Assembly: GCF_001642805.2 (NCBI RefSeq) | Contig: NZ_CP016948.1 | Location: 3,782,001 to 3,846,000, forward strand | Reading direction: 5' to 3' | Source: Serratia surfactantfaciens | Lineage (GTDB): Bacteria > Pseudomonadota > Gammaproteobacteria > Enterobacterales > Enterobacteriaceae | DNA: 64,000 nucleotides | In this document: positions 30,087 through 38,805 of the stretch, piece after piece | Layout: each line of letters opens with the position of its first letter | Numbering within the stretch: position 1 is the stretch's first letter | Notes under the pieces: generated by a model | What the model was told of the DNA's origin: nothing | Databases searched by the model: none | Seen by the model: only the letters and a program-made list of their open reading frames with translations | Program-made: the position numbers and the translations under genes

Positions 30087-30989
30087 ATGAACGCCATGTT
30101 TTCCACACCACGTTCCCCCAGCTCACGACGTATTGCGCAGCGCACTCGCGGCCACGGGCAGGGCCCGATAACCCGACTGATGAGCCCGTCCGACCTGGGC
30201 CAGGTGATTAAACCTTTCGTCTTCCTCGATCTGTTCGATGCGGATCAGCGCACCATGGCAATGCTGGCCAACATGCCGCTGCATCCGCATTCAGGCATAG
30301 CCACCGTGACCGTGCCGCTCGAAGGCGCTTTTCACTACGAAGATCCCGCCAGTGGCACTGTCGGGACGCTCGGCTATGGCGCGGTAGAGTGGGCGCGTGC
30401 CGGCGGTGGGATGTGGCACGGCAAAGAATTGTCCGCCACGGATACGCCGCGCATCCGAGGATTCCAGCTCTGGTTGGCCCTGCCCGCCGAGCTGGAGAAC
30501 GGTGAACAGGAAAGCCGTTATATCGAAGCCCGGAACATGCGCCAAATCGGGCCGGCGCATATCATCGTCGGCAACCATGAAGGCGTGCAAAGCCCGGTGC
30601 CCGCGCACGAAGACATCAATTATTTGCTCGTCACCCTCAAACCCGGCGAAAGCTGGACTTACCTCCCGCCAGCCAAGCATTCAGTCGGCTGGCTCGCGCT
30701 GGCCAAAGGCCGGCTCAGCGCAGACGCGCCTATCAACGCGGGCGAGATGGTGGTATTCGAACCGGGGGAAATGCCCATAGCGCTCGAAGCATCCGGCAAT
30801 GAAGATGCCGTATTCGTTCTCGGCTCAGCCGTGCCTCACCCGTATCCGCTGCACCTCGGTTCCTATTCGGTACATACCTCAGCATCCGCGCTGGAAGCCG
30901 GCGAACGTCGCATCGCCGAACTGGGGCGCAGACTTAAAGAGGCCGGCGAGCGGCGTACGGCCTCGGGCACGATCCCCATCTTCCGATGA
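30087..30989 (+). CDS. Pirin-family bicupin protein
   Basis: A 300-aa cupin protein; ATG with CAGGAG upstream. The N-terminal cupin has the metal-ligand histidines His66 and His68 in PLHPHSGIATVT and His111 in GGGMWHGKE. The usual pirin motif ends His-x-Glu, whereas here the Glu is one residue later (HGKE), so the fourth ligand may differ. Some bacterial pirins show quercetin dioxygenase activity; function here is not known. It follows the azoreductase by 141 nt in the same direction and could share its regulation. Confidence 0.85.
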   Translation: MNAMFSTPRSPSSRRIAQRTRGHGQGPITRLMSPSDLGQVIKPFVFLDLFDADQRTMAMLANMPLHPHSGIATVTVPLEGAFHYEDPASGTVGTLGYGAVEWARAGGGMWHGKELSATDTPRIRGFQLWLALPAELENGEQESRYIEARNMRQIGPAHIIVGNHEGVQSPVPAHEDINYLLVTLKPGESWTYLPPAKHSVGWLALAKGRLSADAPINAGEMVVFEPGEMPIALEASGNEDAVFVLGSAVPHPYPLHLGSYSVHTSASALEAGERRIAELGRRLKEAGERRTASGTIPIFR

Positions 30990-31043
30990 CGTTGATGATG
31001 GGATCACAATCTGCGACGAACGATCCAGGGCAGGCTAATCTCA

Positions 31044-31090
31044 TGCGCCGACGTATCCGGCCGCTCGCTGGCGGCGCAACGTGATATTAT
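31044..31090 (+). promoter_or_regulatory. Stem-loop and extended -10 upstream of aac(6')-Ic
   Basis: TGCGCCG (31044-31050) pairs exactly with CGGCGCA (31072-31078); inside it, GCCGC/GCGGC offers a competing stem. Directly after comes TGATATTAT (31082-31090), an extended -10 (TGN-TATTAT). No -35 is recognisable. Low basal activity is inferred. Confidence 0.5.
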
Positions 31091-31127
31091 CGCCCCACTC
31101 CCTTCAGTTGCCGAATAAGGATCCCGC

Positions 31128-31568
31128 ATGATCGTCATCTGCGACCACGACAACCTCGACGCCTGGCTGGCGCTGCGCGCGGCGCTGTGGCCATCCAGCT
31201 CGCCTGAAGAACACCGCGCGGAGATGCGCGAAATATTGGCTTCGCCGCACCACACCGCGTTTATGGCGCGGGGGCTGGACGGCGCTTTCATCGGCTTTGC
31301 CGAAGTGGCGCTACGCTACGATTACGTCAACGGCTGCGAGTCATCGCCGGTGGCGTTTCTGGAAGGGATCTATACCGTCGAACGCGCCCGCCGCCAGGGC
31401 TGGGCCACGCGATTGATCGCACAGGTGCAGGAATGGGCCAAGCAGCAAGGCTGCAGCGAGCTGGCGTCGGATACCGATATCGCCAATCTGGACTCCCAGC
31501 GCCTGCATGCCGCGCTGGGCTTTGCCGAAACGGAACGGGTGGTGTTTTACCGCAAAACGCTGGGCTGA
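31128..31568 (+). CDS. aac(6')-Ic: Aminoglycoside 6'-N-acetyltransferase AAC(6')-Ic
   Basis: A 146-aa GNAT acetyltransferase that acetylates the 6'-amino group of aminoglycosides such as tobramycin, netilmicin and amikacin. It reads as the intrinsic S. marcescens enzyme from MIVICDHDNLDAWLAL to FAETERVVFYRKTLG, and the family is known to sit chromosomally downstream of rpoD in that species. The acetyl-CoA loop is VERARRQGWATRL. Expression in wild type is usually low. Its stop codon is immediately followed by the stop of the convergent HPP gene, without terminator. Confidence 0.93.
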   Translation: MIVICDHDNLDAWLALRAALWPSSSPEEHRAEMREILASPHHTAFMARGLDGAFIGFAEVALRYDYVNGCESSPVAFLEGIYTVERARRQGWATRLIAQVQEWAKQQGCSELASDTDIANLDSQRLHAALGFAETERVVFYRKTLG

Positions 31569-32285
31569 TCAGGCGGTCCTGCTTTGCCGCTGATGCGCCA
31601 GCTGCTCGGCGCGCAGCAGGATCTCCTGCAGATCGTCCTCATCGATATCGAACAGATCCCCCTCCATCAACGCCTCGTGCAGATCGGCGCGGGTGATGGA
31701 AACCGCATCGATCGGCAGATTGGCCGGTTTGGCCTCCGCCGGCGCCAGCGCGTGCGGATAGCGGCGCCCGGCCAGGTTATTGAACAGAATGGCCAGCGCC
31801 GCCAGCAGCACCGAATTCAGCAACACCGGGTACAACACGAAGTGGTAGCCCATCTGATGAATGCCGGGGCCGCCGAGGATAGCGGTCAGCGCCACCGCTC
31901 CGCCCGGCGGATGCAGGCAGCGCAGCTTGAACATCAGGCCGATGGCCACCGCCGCCGCCACGCCGCAGGCCAGGCCCGGATCGGGGATCAGCAGGCCGGC
32001 GCTGACGCCCACCGTCGCCGCCAGCGCATTGCCGCCGACGATCGACCAGGGCTGCGCCAGCGGGCTGTTGGGCACGCCGAACAGCAACACCGCCGAAGCG
32101 CCCATCGGCGCGATAAACCACAGGTTCACCTCACCCAAAATAAAGTGGCTGATCCAGCCGGCGAGCATCAACCCCAAACCGGCACCAACGCTGGAAATCA
32201 GCATTTCTCGCTTGCCCACCGCCAGCGGATGCGGCCACAGGCGCGCGCATCCCACTTTCACTCGTTCTATCCACTGCGTCTTCAT
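31569..32285 (-). CDS. HPP-family integral membrane protein
   Basis: A 238-aa membrane protein of the HPP family (named for the His-Pro-Pro motif), seen here as RCLHPPGGAVALTAILGG around residue 122. There are four to five hydrophobic segments (for example VNLWFIAPMGASAVLLFG). After the membrane part comes a soluble tail of about 65 residues with an acidic stretch (EGDLFDIDEDDLQEILLRAE). Plant HPP proteins move nitrite into plastids, but no function should be assumed here. Converges with aac(6')-Ic. Confidence 0.8.
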   Translation of the reverse strand: MKTQWIERVKVGCARLWPHPLAVGKREMLISSVGAGLGLMLAGWISHFILGEVNLWFIAPMGASAVLLFGVPNSPLAQPWSIVGGNALAATVGVSAGLLIPDPGLACGVAAAVAIGLMFKLRCLHPPGGAVALTAILGGPGIHQMGYHFVLYPVLLNSVLLAALAILFNNLAGRRYPHALAPAEAKPANLPIDAVSITRADLHEALMEGDLFDIDEDDLQEILLRAEQLAHQRQSRTA

Positions 32286-32396
32286 GTTACCCGGTACGAC
32301 TCAATTCACTTGTTGGCAACAAATATATCACATCGCGCCAGCGCCGCCGCGCACCCTGCCCTAAAAGAACTTTTGGCCTAACAGATTGATTTTTAG

Positions 32397-33083
<687 letters not shown>

Positions 33084-33112
33084 GAAAAAAATCGGCGGCC
33101 ACGACGCCGCCG
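33084..33112 (-). terminator. Terminator of the gab-permease operon
   Basis: GGCGGC (33094-33099), loop, GCCGCC (33106-33111); on the minus strand the stem is followed by ATTTTTTTC. It lies 45 nt beyond the permease stop. Confidence 0.75.
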
Positions 33113-33156
33113 TTCTCAATGCCGAGAAACAACATCACTGCTTGAGGGAAGGCAAA

Positions 33157-34398
33157 TCACCATCCAGAGGGCAGATAGCCTAACAATGAAGCGATGGCGT
33201 ACACCGCGCTGGCCAGGTACAGCAACACAATGCTGATCTGCAGCAGCGGGTGCGTGATCCAGTTGCACTGCCAGCGTGGCGTCTGGTCGCCGTGTTTGCG
33301 CGCGCCGCGCAGGATCAACATCGGCATGATCGACAGGATCACCCCGCTGAACACCCCGGCAAAGTAGAGCGCGTTGACGAACGACACCAGCCCGCTGTAG
33401 GCCAGCGCGAACGGCGGCACCACCACCAGCAACAGCACGCCGAAGCGGCGCAGCGGCAGCTCGTCGTTGCCCAGCCGGAACTTGTCGAAAATATTGGTCA
33501 GGAAGCTGCCGCCCAATCCCCAGTACGAGGTCAACATCGCGCACAGCGCGAAGATGTTGGCGGAGAAGAACGCCCACTGCCCCAGCGCCTGGCCCCAGGA
33601 AATGGTGGCCACGTCGGAGATGTCATCCAGCCCGCTGAGCGCAATCACCGACATCGGCACCGCCGCCAGCAGAATGAAGGTCACCGCCATGCCGACGATG
33701 ATCGCCTTCGGCAGCTGTTCCGGCTTGTCGGCAAAGCCGCGCGCCATCTCCGGCACGATGTACTGCGCCGAGAAGCAGAACACCACCACGTTGAACACCG
33801 GCACCATATAGCGCCAGTCGCCGTCCAGCAGGTTGCGCATCTGGGTGGTGTCTTTCAGCAGCGTCGCCGCCACCAGCGCGGTCAACATTACCACCATGCC
33901 GATGCTGATGAATTTCTCGCCGCGGCCGATCGCTTTCAAACCGAGGTACAGCACGCCGGCGGCGGGTACGAAGAACAGCAGGCTGCCCAGCGCCGGCGAG
34001 ATGCCGAACAGCGATTGCAGCAGCTTGCCGCTGCCGGTCATATAGGCGGTGAGCGCCCCGACGCTGTTGACGCACACCGAAGCGAACATCAACCAGGCAC
34101 CCAGCCCACCGACGTAGCGCTTCGCCAGCCCGCTCAGCTGCAGATGCGCGCGGGTGCGCAGCGTGGATTCAGCGACGTACAGCATGGTGATGGTGGTCAG
34201 GCTCCCCACCAGTACCAGCCAGAACAGCAGCGGCAGGAAACCGGCCTTGCTGGAGGCATAGGCAATGGAGAGCACCCCGGCACCGATGTTGGTGCCGACG
34301 ATCATCGCCACCCCTTCAAGGAAACTTAACGATTTGGCGGGTGCAGGTGCTCGCACCCCGGCGGCAAGCGCCGGAGAAACAGAGATATTATCAGACAT
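33157..34398 (-). CDS. HAAAP-family amino acid permease in the gab operon
   Basis: A 413-aa inner-membrane transporter with about 11 hydrophobic segments. The opening VAMIVGTNIGAGVLSIAYA is the signature of the hydroxy/aromatic amino acid permease family (TyrP, Mtr, TnaB), as is FSAQYIVPEMARG. It lies 58 nt downstream of gabD on the same strand, so it should bring in the substrate of the operon. The usual gabP belongs to a different (APC) family; import of 4-aminobutyrate or a related amino acid by this protein is an inference from context. Confidence 0.82.
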   Translation of the reverse strand: MSDNISVSPALAAGVRAPAPAKSLSFLEGVAMIVGTNIGAGVLSIAYASSKAGFLPLLFWLVLVGSLTTITMLYVAESTLRTRAHLQLSGLAKRYVGGLGAWLMFASVCVNSVGALTAYMTGSGKLLQSLFGISPALGSLLFFVPAAGVLYLGLKAIGRGEKFISIGMVVMLTALVAATLLKDTTQMRNLLDGDWRYMVPVFNVVVFCFSAQYIVPEMARGFADKPEQLPKAIIVGMAVTFILLAAVPMSVIALSGLDDISDVATISWGQALGQWAFFSANIFALCAMLTSYWGLGGSFLTNIFDKFRLGNDELPLRRFGVLLLVVVPPFALAYSGLVSFVNALYFAGVFSGVILSIMPMLILRGARKHGDQTPRWQCNWITHPLLQISIVLLYLASAVYAIASLLGYLPSGW

Positions 34399-34456
34399 GC
34401 ATCATCCTTTATCGCCCGGCGACGCTGGCCGCCGGGATGGGTTAACGTCCTGACGC

Positions 34457-35911
34457 TCAACAGCTCACATCGATACACAGGTATTTCAGCTCCAGATATT
34501 CATCTATCCCGTAGCGCGATCCTTCACGCCCGAGCCCTGACTGTTTCACGCCGCCGAACGGCGCCACTTCATTGGAAATCAGCCCGGTGTTGATGCCGAC
34601 CATGCCGTACTCCAGCGCTTCCGGCACGCGCCACTGGCGCGCCGCGTTCTGCGTGAACAGGTAGGCGGCCAGGCCGAATTCGGTGTCGTTGGCCATGGCG
34701 ATGGCTTCCGCCTCGTCATGGAAACGGAACAGCGGCGCCACCGGCCCGAAGGTCTCCTCTTTGGCGAAGCGCATCTTCTGCGTCACGCCGGTCACCACCG
34801 TCGGCTGGAAGAAGGTGCCGCCCAGCGCGTGCGGCTGGCCGCCGGTGGCGATCTGCGCCCCTTTGATCAGCGCGTCATCGATGTGGCTCTGCACCTTCGC
34901 CACCGCATCGCTGTCGATCAGCGGTCCCTGGGTGGTGCCTTCGTGGCTGCCGTCGCCGACTTTCAACTGCTCGACCGCCGCCACCAGCTTCTCCGCCAGC
35001 CGCTCGTAGATGCCATCCTGCACGTAGATGCGGTTGGCGCACACGCAGGTCTGGCCGCTGTTGCGGAACTTGGAGGCCATGATGCCCGCTACCGCCGCGT
35101 CCAGATTGGCGTCGTCGAACACGATGACCGGCGCGTTGCCGCCCAGCTCCAACGACAGTTTCTTGATGCTCGGCGCGCACTGCGCCATCAGGATGCGGCC
35201 GACCTCGGTCGAACCGGTAAAGCTCAGCTTGCGCACCACCGGGCTGTCGCACAGCACCTTGCCCACCTGCGCCGCTTCGCCGGTCACCACCTGCAACACA
35301 CCGGCGGGAATGCCGGCATCCTGCGCCAGCTTGGCCAGCGCCAGCGCGGTCAGCGGCGTTTGCTCGGCCGGTTTGACGATGATGGCGCAGCCCGCCGCCA
35401 GCGCCGGCGCCACCTTGCGGGTGATCATCGCCGCCGGGAAGTTCCACGGGGTGATGGCCGCGCACACGCCGATCGGCTGCTTCACCACCACCAGGCGCTG
35501 CGAAGCCTGCGGCGCCTGCAATACCGCGCCGTCTACCCGCTTGGCCTCTTCGGCGAACCAGGTGATGAACGATGCGGCGTAGGCCACTTCCCCGCGCGCT
35601 TCCGCCAGCGATTTGCCCTGCTCGGCGGTCATCAGCTGCGCCAGATCCTCCTGCGCGGCCAACACCTTATCGGCCCAAGCCAGCAGCAGCGCGGAACGCT
35701 GCTTGGCGGTCAGCTGTTTCCAGTCGTTTTGCGCCCGCTGCGCCGCTGCGATCGCCTGCTGGGTTTCCTCTTCGCTGACCAGCGGAATGCTGGCCAGCTC
35801 GGCGCCGGTGGCCGGGTTGATCACCGCTTCGCGCTTGCCGCTCAGGGCGTCGCACCATTCGCCATTGATCAGACACTGGCTGCGCAACAGCTCGGGATTG
35901 TTCAATTTCAT
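34457..35911 (-). CDS. gabD: Succinate-semialdehyde dehydrogenase GabD
   Basis: NAD(P)-dependent aldehyde dehydrogenase that oxidises succinate semialdehyde to succinate. It is 484 aa (E. coli 482) and similar throughout, starting MKLNNPELLRSQCLINGEW. The Rossmann loop FTGSTEVGR, the catalytic Glu in LELGGNAP and the catalytic Cys in NSGQTCVCANR are present; the C-terminal GLGREGSRYGIDEYLE matches the family. It starts 12 nt after gabT ends. Confidence 0.93.
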   Translation of the reverse strand: MKLNNPELLRSQCLINGEWCDALSGKREAVINPATGAELASIPLVSEEETQQAIAAAQRAQNDWKQLTAKQRSALLLAWADKVLAAQEDLAQLMTAEQGKSLAEARGEVAYAASFITWFAEEAKRVDGAVLQAPQASQRLVVVKQPIGVCAAITPWNFPAAMITRKVAPALAAGCAIIVKPAEQTPLTALALAKLAQDAGIPAGVLQVVTGEAAQVGKVLCDSPVVRKLSFTGSTEVGRILMAQCAPSIKKLSLELGGNAPVIVFDDANLDAAVAGIMASKFRNSGQTCVCANRIYVQDGIYERLAEKLVAAVEQLKVGDGSHEGTTQGPLIDSDAVAKVQSHIDDALIKGAQIATGGQPHALGGTFFQPTVVTGVTQKMRFAKEETFGPVAPLFRFHDEAEAIAMANDTEFGLAAYLFTQNAARQWRVPEALEYGMVGINTGLISNEVAPFGGVKQSGLGREGSRYGIDEYLELKYLCIDVSC

Positions 35912-35923
35912 GCCGTTCGCTCC

Positions 35924-37189
35924 TTAGTGGGCCAGCGCGCGGGACAGAATGCCCATCGCCTTGGTGAACTGATCGTCCGGGATGGTCAGCGGATACAGGA
36001 AGCGGATCACGTTGCCGTTCACGCCACAGCTCAGCAGCAGCAGCCCTTCCTCCATCGCCTTCTGCTGCACCTGACGGGTGATATCGGCTGAAGGTTTACC
36101 GGTAGCCGGATCGTTGAACTCCACCGCCACCATCGACCCCTGCGCGCGCACATCGGCGATCGCCGGGCTGGTTTTACGCGCCTGCTGGAGCACTTCCACC
36201 AGGTGTTGGCCGAGGCGTTGGGCGCGCTGGCACAGCTGTTCTTCGTCGATCACGTCCAGCACCGCGTGCGCCGCGGCCACCGCCAGCGGGTTACCGGCGT
36301 AGGTGCCGCCCAGCCCGCCCGGCGCCGGCGCGTCCATCACCTCGGCGCGGCCCGCCACCGCCGACAGCGGCATGCCGCCCGCCAGGCTTTTCGCCATGGT
36401 GATCAAATCGGGCTTAACGCTGTAGTGTTCCATGGCGAACAGCTTGCCGGTACGGGCGAAGCCGGTCTGCACTTCGTCGGCGATCAGCAGGATGCCGTGC
36501 TGATCGCACAGCGTGCGCAGCGCCTGCATGAACTCGGCCGGCGCCACGTTGAAGCCGCCCTCGCCCTGCACCGGCTCCAGCACGATCGCCGCCACCTGCT
36601 TGGGATCGATATCCGCTTTAAACAGGCGGTCCAGGCTGTTCATCGCGTCTTCAGTGGTCACACCGTACAGCGCGTTCGGGTACTGGCCGTGGAACACCGA
36701 ACCGGGGAATGGGCCAAAGCCCAGTTTGTAAGGCGCCACTTTGCCGGTCAGCGCCATGGTCATGTAGGTGCGGCCGTGGAAGCCGCCACCGAAAGTGATC
36801 AACCCCGGGCGGCCGGTATAAGCGCGGGCGATCTTCACCGCGTTTTCCACCGCTTCCGCGCCGGTGGTGAAGAAGGCGGTTTTACACGGGCCGGCGATCG
36901 GCGCGCGCTGGTTGATGCGCTCCGCCAGCGAGACATAGCTTTCGTAAGGAACGATCTGATAGGCGGTGTGAGTGAAGGCCTGCAGCTGCTTTTCAATCGC
37001 GGCGATCACCTTCGGGTGACGGTGGCCGGTGTTCAGCACGGCGATCCCCGAGGCGAAGTCGATCACTTCTTTGCCTTCCACATCCCACAGCGTGGCGTTC
37101 TCTGCGCGCTCGGCGTAAAAACCACACATCACGCCCACTCCGCGCGGGGTGGCGTCCTGACGGCGTTGGTTCAATTCTGCGTTTTTCAT
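35924..37189 (-). CDS. gabT: 4-aminobutyrate aminotransferase GabT
   Basis: Pyridoxal-phosphate class III aminotransferase that moves the amino group of 4-aminobutyrate to 2-oxoglutarate. It has 421 aa. Motifs: FTTGAEAVENAVKIAR (cofactor phosphate), FHGRTYMT, LIADEVQTGFARTG with the PLP-contacting Asp, and the Schiff-base Lys in TMAKSLAGG. It is the first gene of gabT-gabD-permease, divergent from the MocR-type regulator. A close relative (PuuE, 5-aminovalerate aminotransferase) cannot be fully excluded. Confidence 0.9.
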   Translation of the reverse strand: MKNAELNQRRQDATPRGVGVMCGFYAERAENATLWDVEGKEVIDFASGIAVLNTGHRHPKVIAAIEKQLQAFTHTAYQIVPYESYVSLAERINQRAPIAGPCKTAFFTTGAEAVENAVKIARAYTGRPGLITFGGGFHGRTYMTMALTGKVAPYKLGFGPFPGSVFHGQYPNALYGVTTEDAMNSLDRLFKADIDPKQVAAIVLEPVQGEGGFNVAPAEFMQALRTLCDQHGILLIADEVQTGFARTGKLFAMEHYSVKPDLITMAKSLAGGMPLSAVAGRAEVMDAPAPGGLGGTYAGNPLAVAAAHAVLDVIDEEQLCQRAQRLGQHLVEVLQQARKTSPAIADVRAQGSMVAVEFNDPATGKPSADITRQVQQKAMEEGLLLLSCGVNGNVIRFLYPLTIPDDQFTKAMGILSRALAH

Positions 37190-37206
37190 GCTGTTCTCTC
37201 CGGTCG

Positions 37207-37291
37207 GTGCCAGTTACACGTTTCGTTCACATTCGTGAAACAATGCCGTTTATTTACACAGGATGTGGCCCTATAATCGAGTGCCAGTTAC
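37207..37291. promoter_or_regulatory. gabT / MocR control region: 11-bp direct repeats 74 bp apart
   Basis: GTGCCAGTTAC occurs at 37207-37217 and again, exactly, at 37281-37291. The offset of 74 bp equals seven helical turns. Between them lies an inverted repeat GTTTC...GAAAC (37220-37241) and a TATAAT (37272-37277) oriented toward the regulator gene. The second repeat covers the predicted transcription start of the regulator; the first lies 18 bp upstream of the gabT ATG. MocR proteins such as GabR and PdxR are known to bind direct repeats. Confidence 0.65.
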
Positions 37292-37310
37292 GAATAATTG
37301 AGGGATCCAA

Positions 37311-38783
37311 TTGCGTTCATTGAGTGGTGATCTGTTGCTGCAGCGCCTCGGCGAACAGCCTGATGACAAGCTGCACAAGCGGCTTTACAACGCGATTCGC
37401 ACCAGCATTCTCGACGGCAGTCTGCCGCCCTCCAGCCGCCTGCCCGCCTCGCGCGACCTGGCGCAGGAGCTCAGCCTGTCACGCAACACCGTGTTAACCG
37501 TTTATGAACAACTGCTGGCGGAAGGTTACGTGTCGGCGCGCGCCGGCAGCGGCACCTTCGTCGCCGAAACGGTGCCGGACAGCTGCTTGTCCACCGGCGG
37601 CGCTCCGGCGGACGACAGCAGACAACCGCGGCGCATCGAGCTGTCGGAACGCGGTGCTACGCTGCTGCACCACGCCAGCGCCAGCCCCAAACAGTGGGGG
37701 GCGTTCATTCCCGGCGTGCCCGACGTCAACGCCTTTCCCCATCAGCTATTCAGCAAGATCCAGGCGCGCCTCAGCCGCCGCCCGGCGCCGCAGCGGCTGA
37801 CCTACAGCAATCAGGGCGGTAGCCCGGAGCTGCAGCATGCGCTGGTGGAATATTTACGGGTGGCGCGCTCGGTGCGCTGCTCGCCGGAACAGATCCTGAT
37901 CACCGAGGGCATCCATCAGGCGATCGATCTGGTGACGCGCATGCTGTGCAATCCGGGGGATGACGCCTGGATCGAAGAGCCGGGCTATTGGGGGATCCGC
38001 AATATCCTGCGCATCAATGCGCTGAACATCTGCCCGCTGGCGGTGGACGAAGCCGGGCTGGTGCCGCCGGAGCAGCCGGTCAACCCACCGCGGCTGATCT
38101 TCGTTACCCCGTCGCACCAGTATCCGCTCGGCTCGGTGATGAGCCTGGCGCGCCGCCAACGGCTGCTGGCGCTGGCGCGCAACGCCGGCGGCTGGATCGT
38201 CGAGGACGACTACGACAGCGAATTCCGCTTTTCCGGCCAACCGATCCCGGCGCTGCAAGGGCTGGAGGCCGACGCGCCGGTGATCTACATCGGCACCTTC
38301 AGCAAAACGCTCTACCCGGCGCTGCGCCTCGGCTATGTGGTGTTACCGCCGCCGCTGGTGCAGGCGCTGAAAACCGCCCACGCCGAGCTGTACCGCGGCG
38401 GGCACCTGCTGATCCAGAGTGCGCTGGCGGAGTTTATTCAGGCAGGGCACTACACCGCGCACATCCGCCGCATGCGATTGCTGTACGCCCGGCGGCGCGC
38501 CTTCCTGACCGGGTTGATCGAACAGCACCTCGGCAAGCAGGCGCTCAGCGAGTTCAACAGCAACGCCGGCTTGCATCTGATCCTCAACCTGCCGAACAAG
38601 GCCGACGACGTGGCGATCGCCGCCGCCGCCGGCGCGCGCGGGGTGTTGGTGCGGCCACTGTCGCGCTATTACATGCTGCCCAACCGCCGACGCGGCCTGC
38701 TGATGGGCTTCGCCTGCGTGCCGGAAGAGCAAATGGCCGCCGCCTTCACCCAACTGCTGGCGTGCATCAACGCCCCGCACTAG
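37311..38783 (+). CDS. MocR/GabR-type regulator (GntR helix-turn-helix + aminotransferase domain)
   Basis: A 490-aa fusion of a GntR-type DNA-binding head (residues about 20-85, RLPASRDLAQELSLSRNTV) with a class I aminotransferase-like body. The PLP-binding Lys is in GTFSKTLYPALRLGY, so it should sense a PLP-amino compound adduct. The start is TTG at 37311, six bases after AGGGA; no ATG gives a complete winged helix. It is divergent from gabT and most likely switches the gab operon in response to 4-aminobutyrate, as GabR does in Bacillus. Confidence 0.88.
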   Translation: MRSLSGDLLLQRLGEQPDDKLHKRLYNAIRTSILDGSLPPSSRLPASRDLAQELSLSRNTVLTVYEQLLAEGYVSARAGSGTFVAETVPDSCLSTGGAPADDSRQPRRIELSERGATLLHHASASPKQWGAFIPGVPDVNAFPHQLFSKIQARLSRRPAPQRLTYSNQGGSPELQHALVEYLRVARSVRCSPEQILITEGIHQAIDLVTRMLCNPGDDAWIEEPGYWGIRNILRINALNICPLAVDEAGLVPPEQPVNPPRLIFVTPSHQYPLGSVMSLARRQRLLALARNAGGWIVEDDYDSEFRFSGQPIPALQGLEADAPVIYIGTFSKTLYPALRLGYVVLPPPLVQALKTAHAELYRGGHLLIQSALAEFIQAGHYTAHIRRMRLLYARRRAFLTGLIEQHLGKQALSEFNSNAGLHLILNLPNKADDVAIAAAAGARGVLVRPLSRYYMLPNRRRGLLMGFACVPEEQMAAAFTQLLACINAPH

Positions 38784-38805
38784 GTCAGAGCGCCGCCCGC
38801 CTGCC

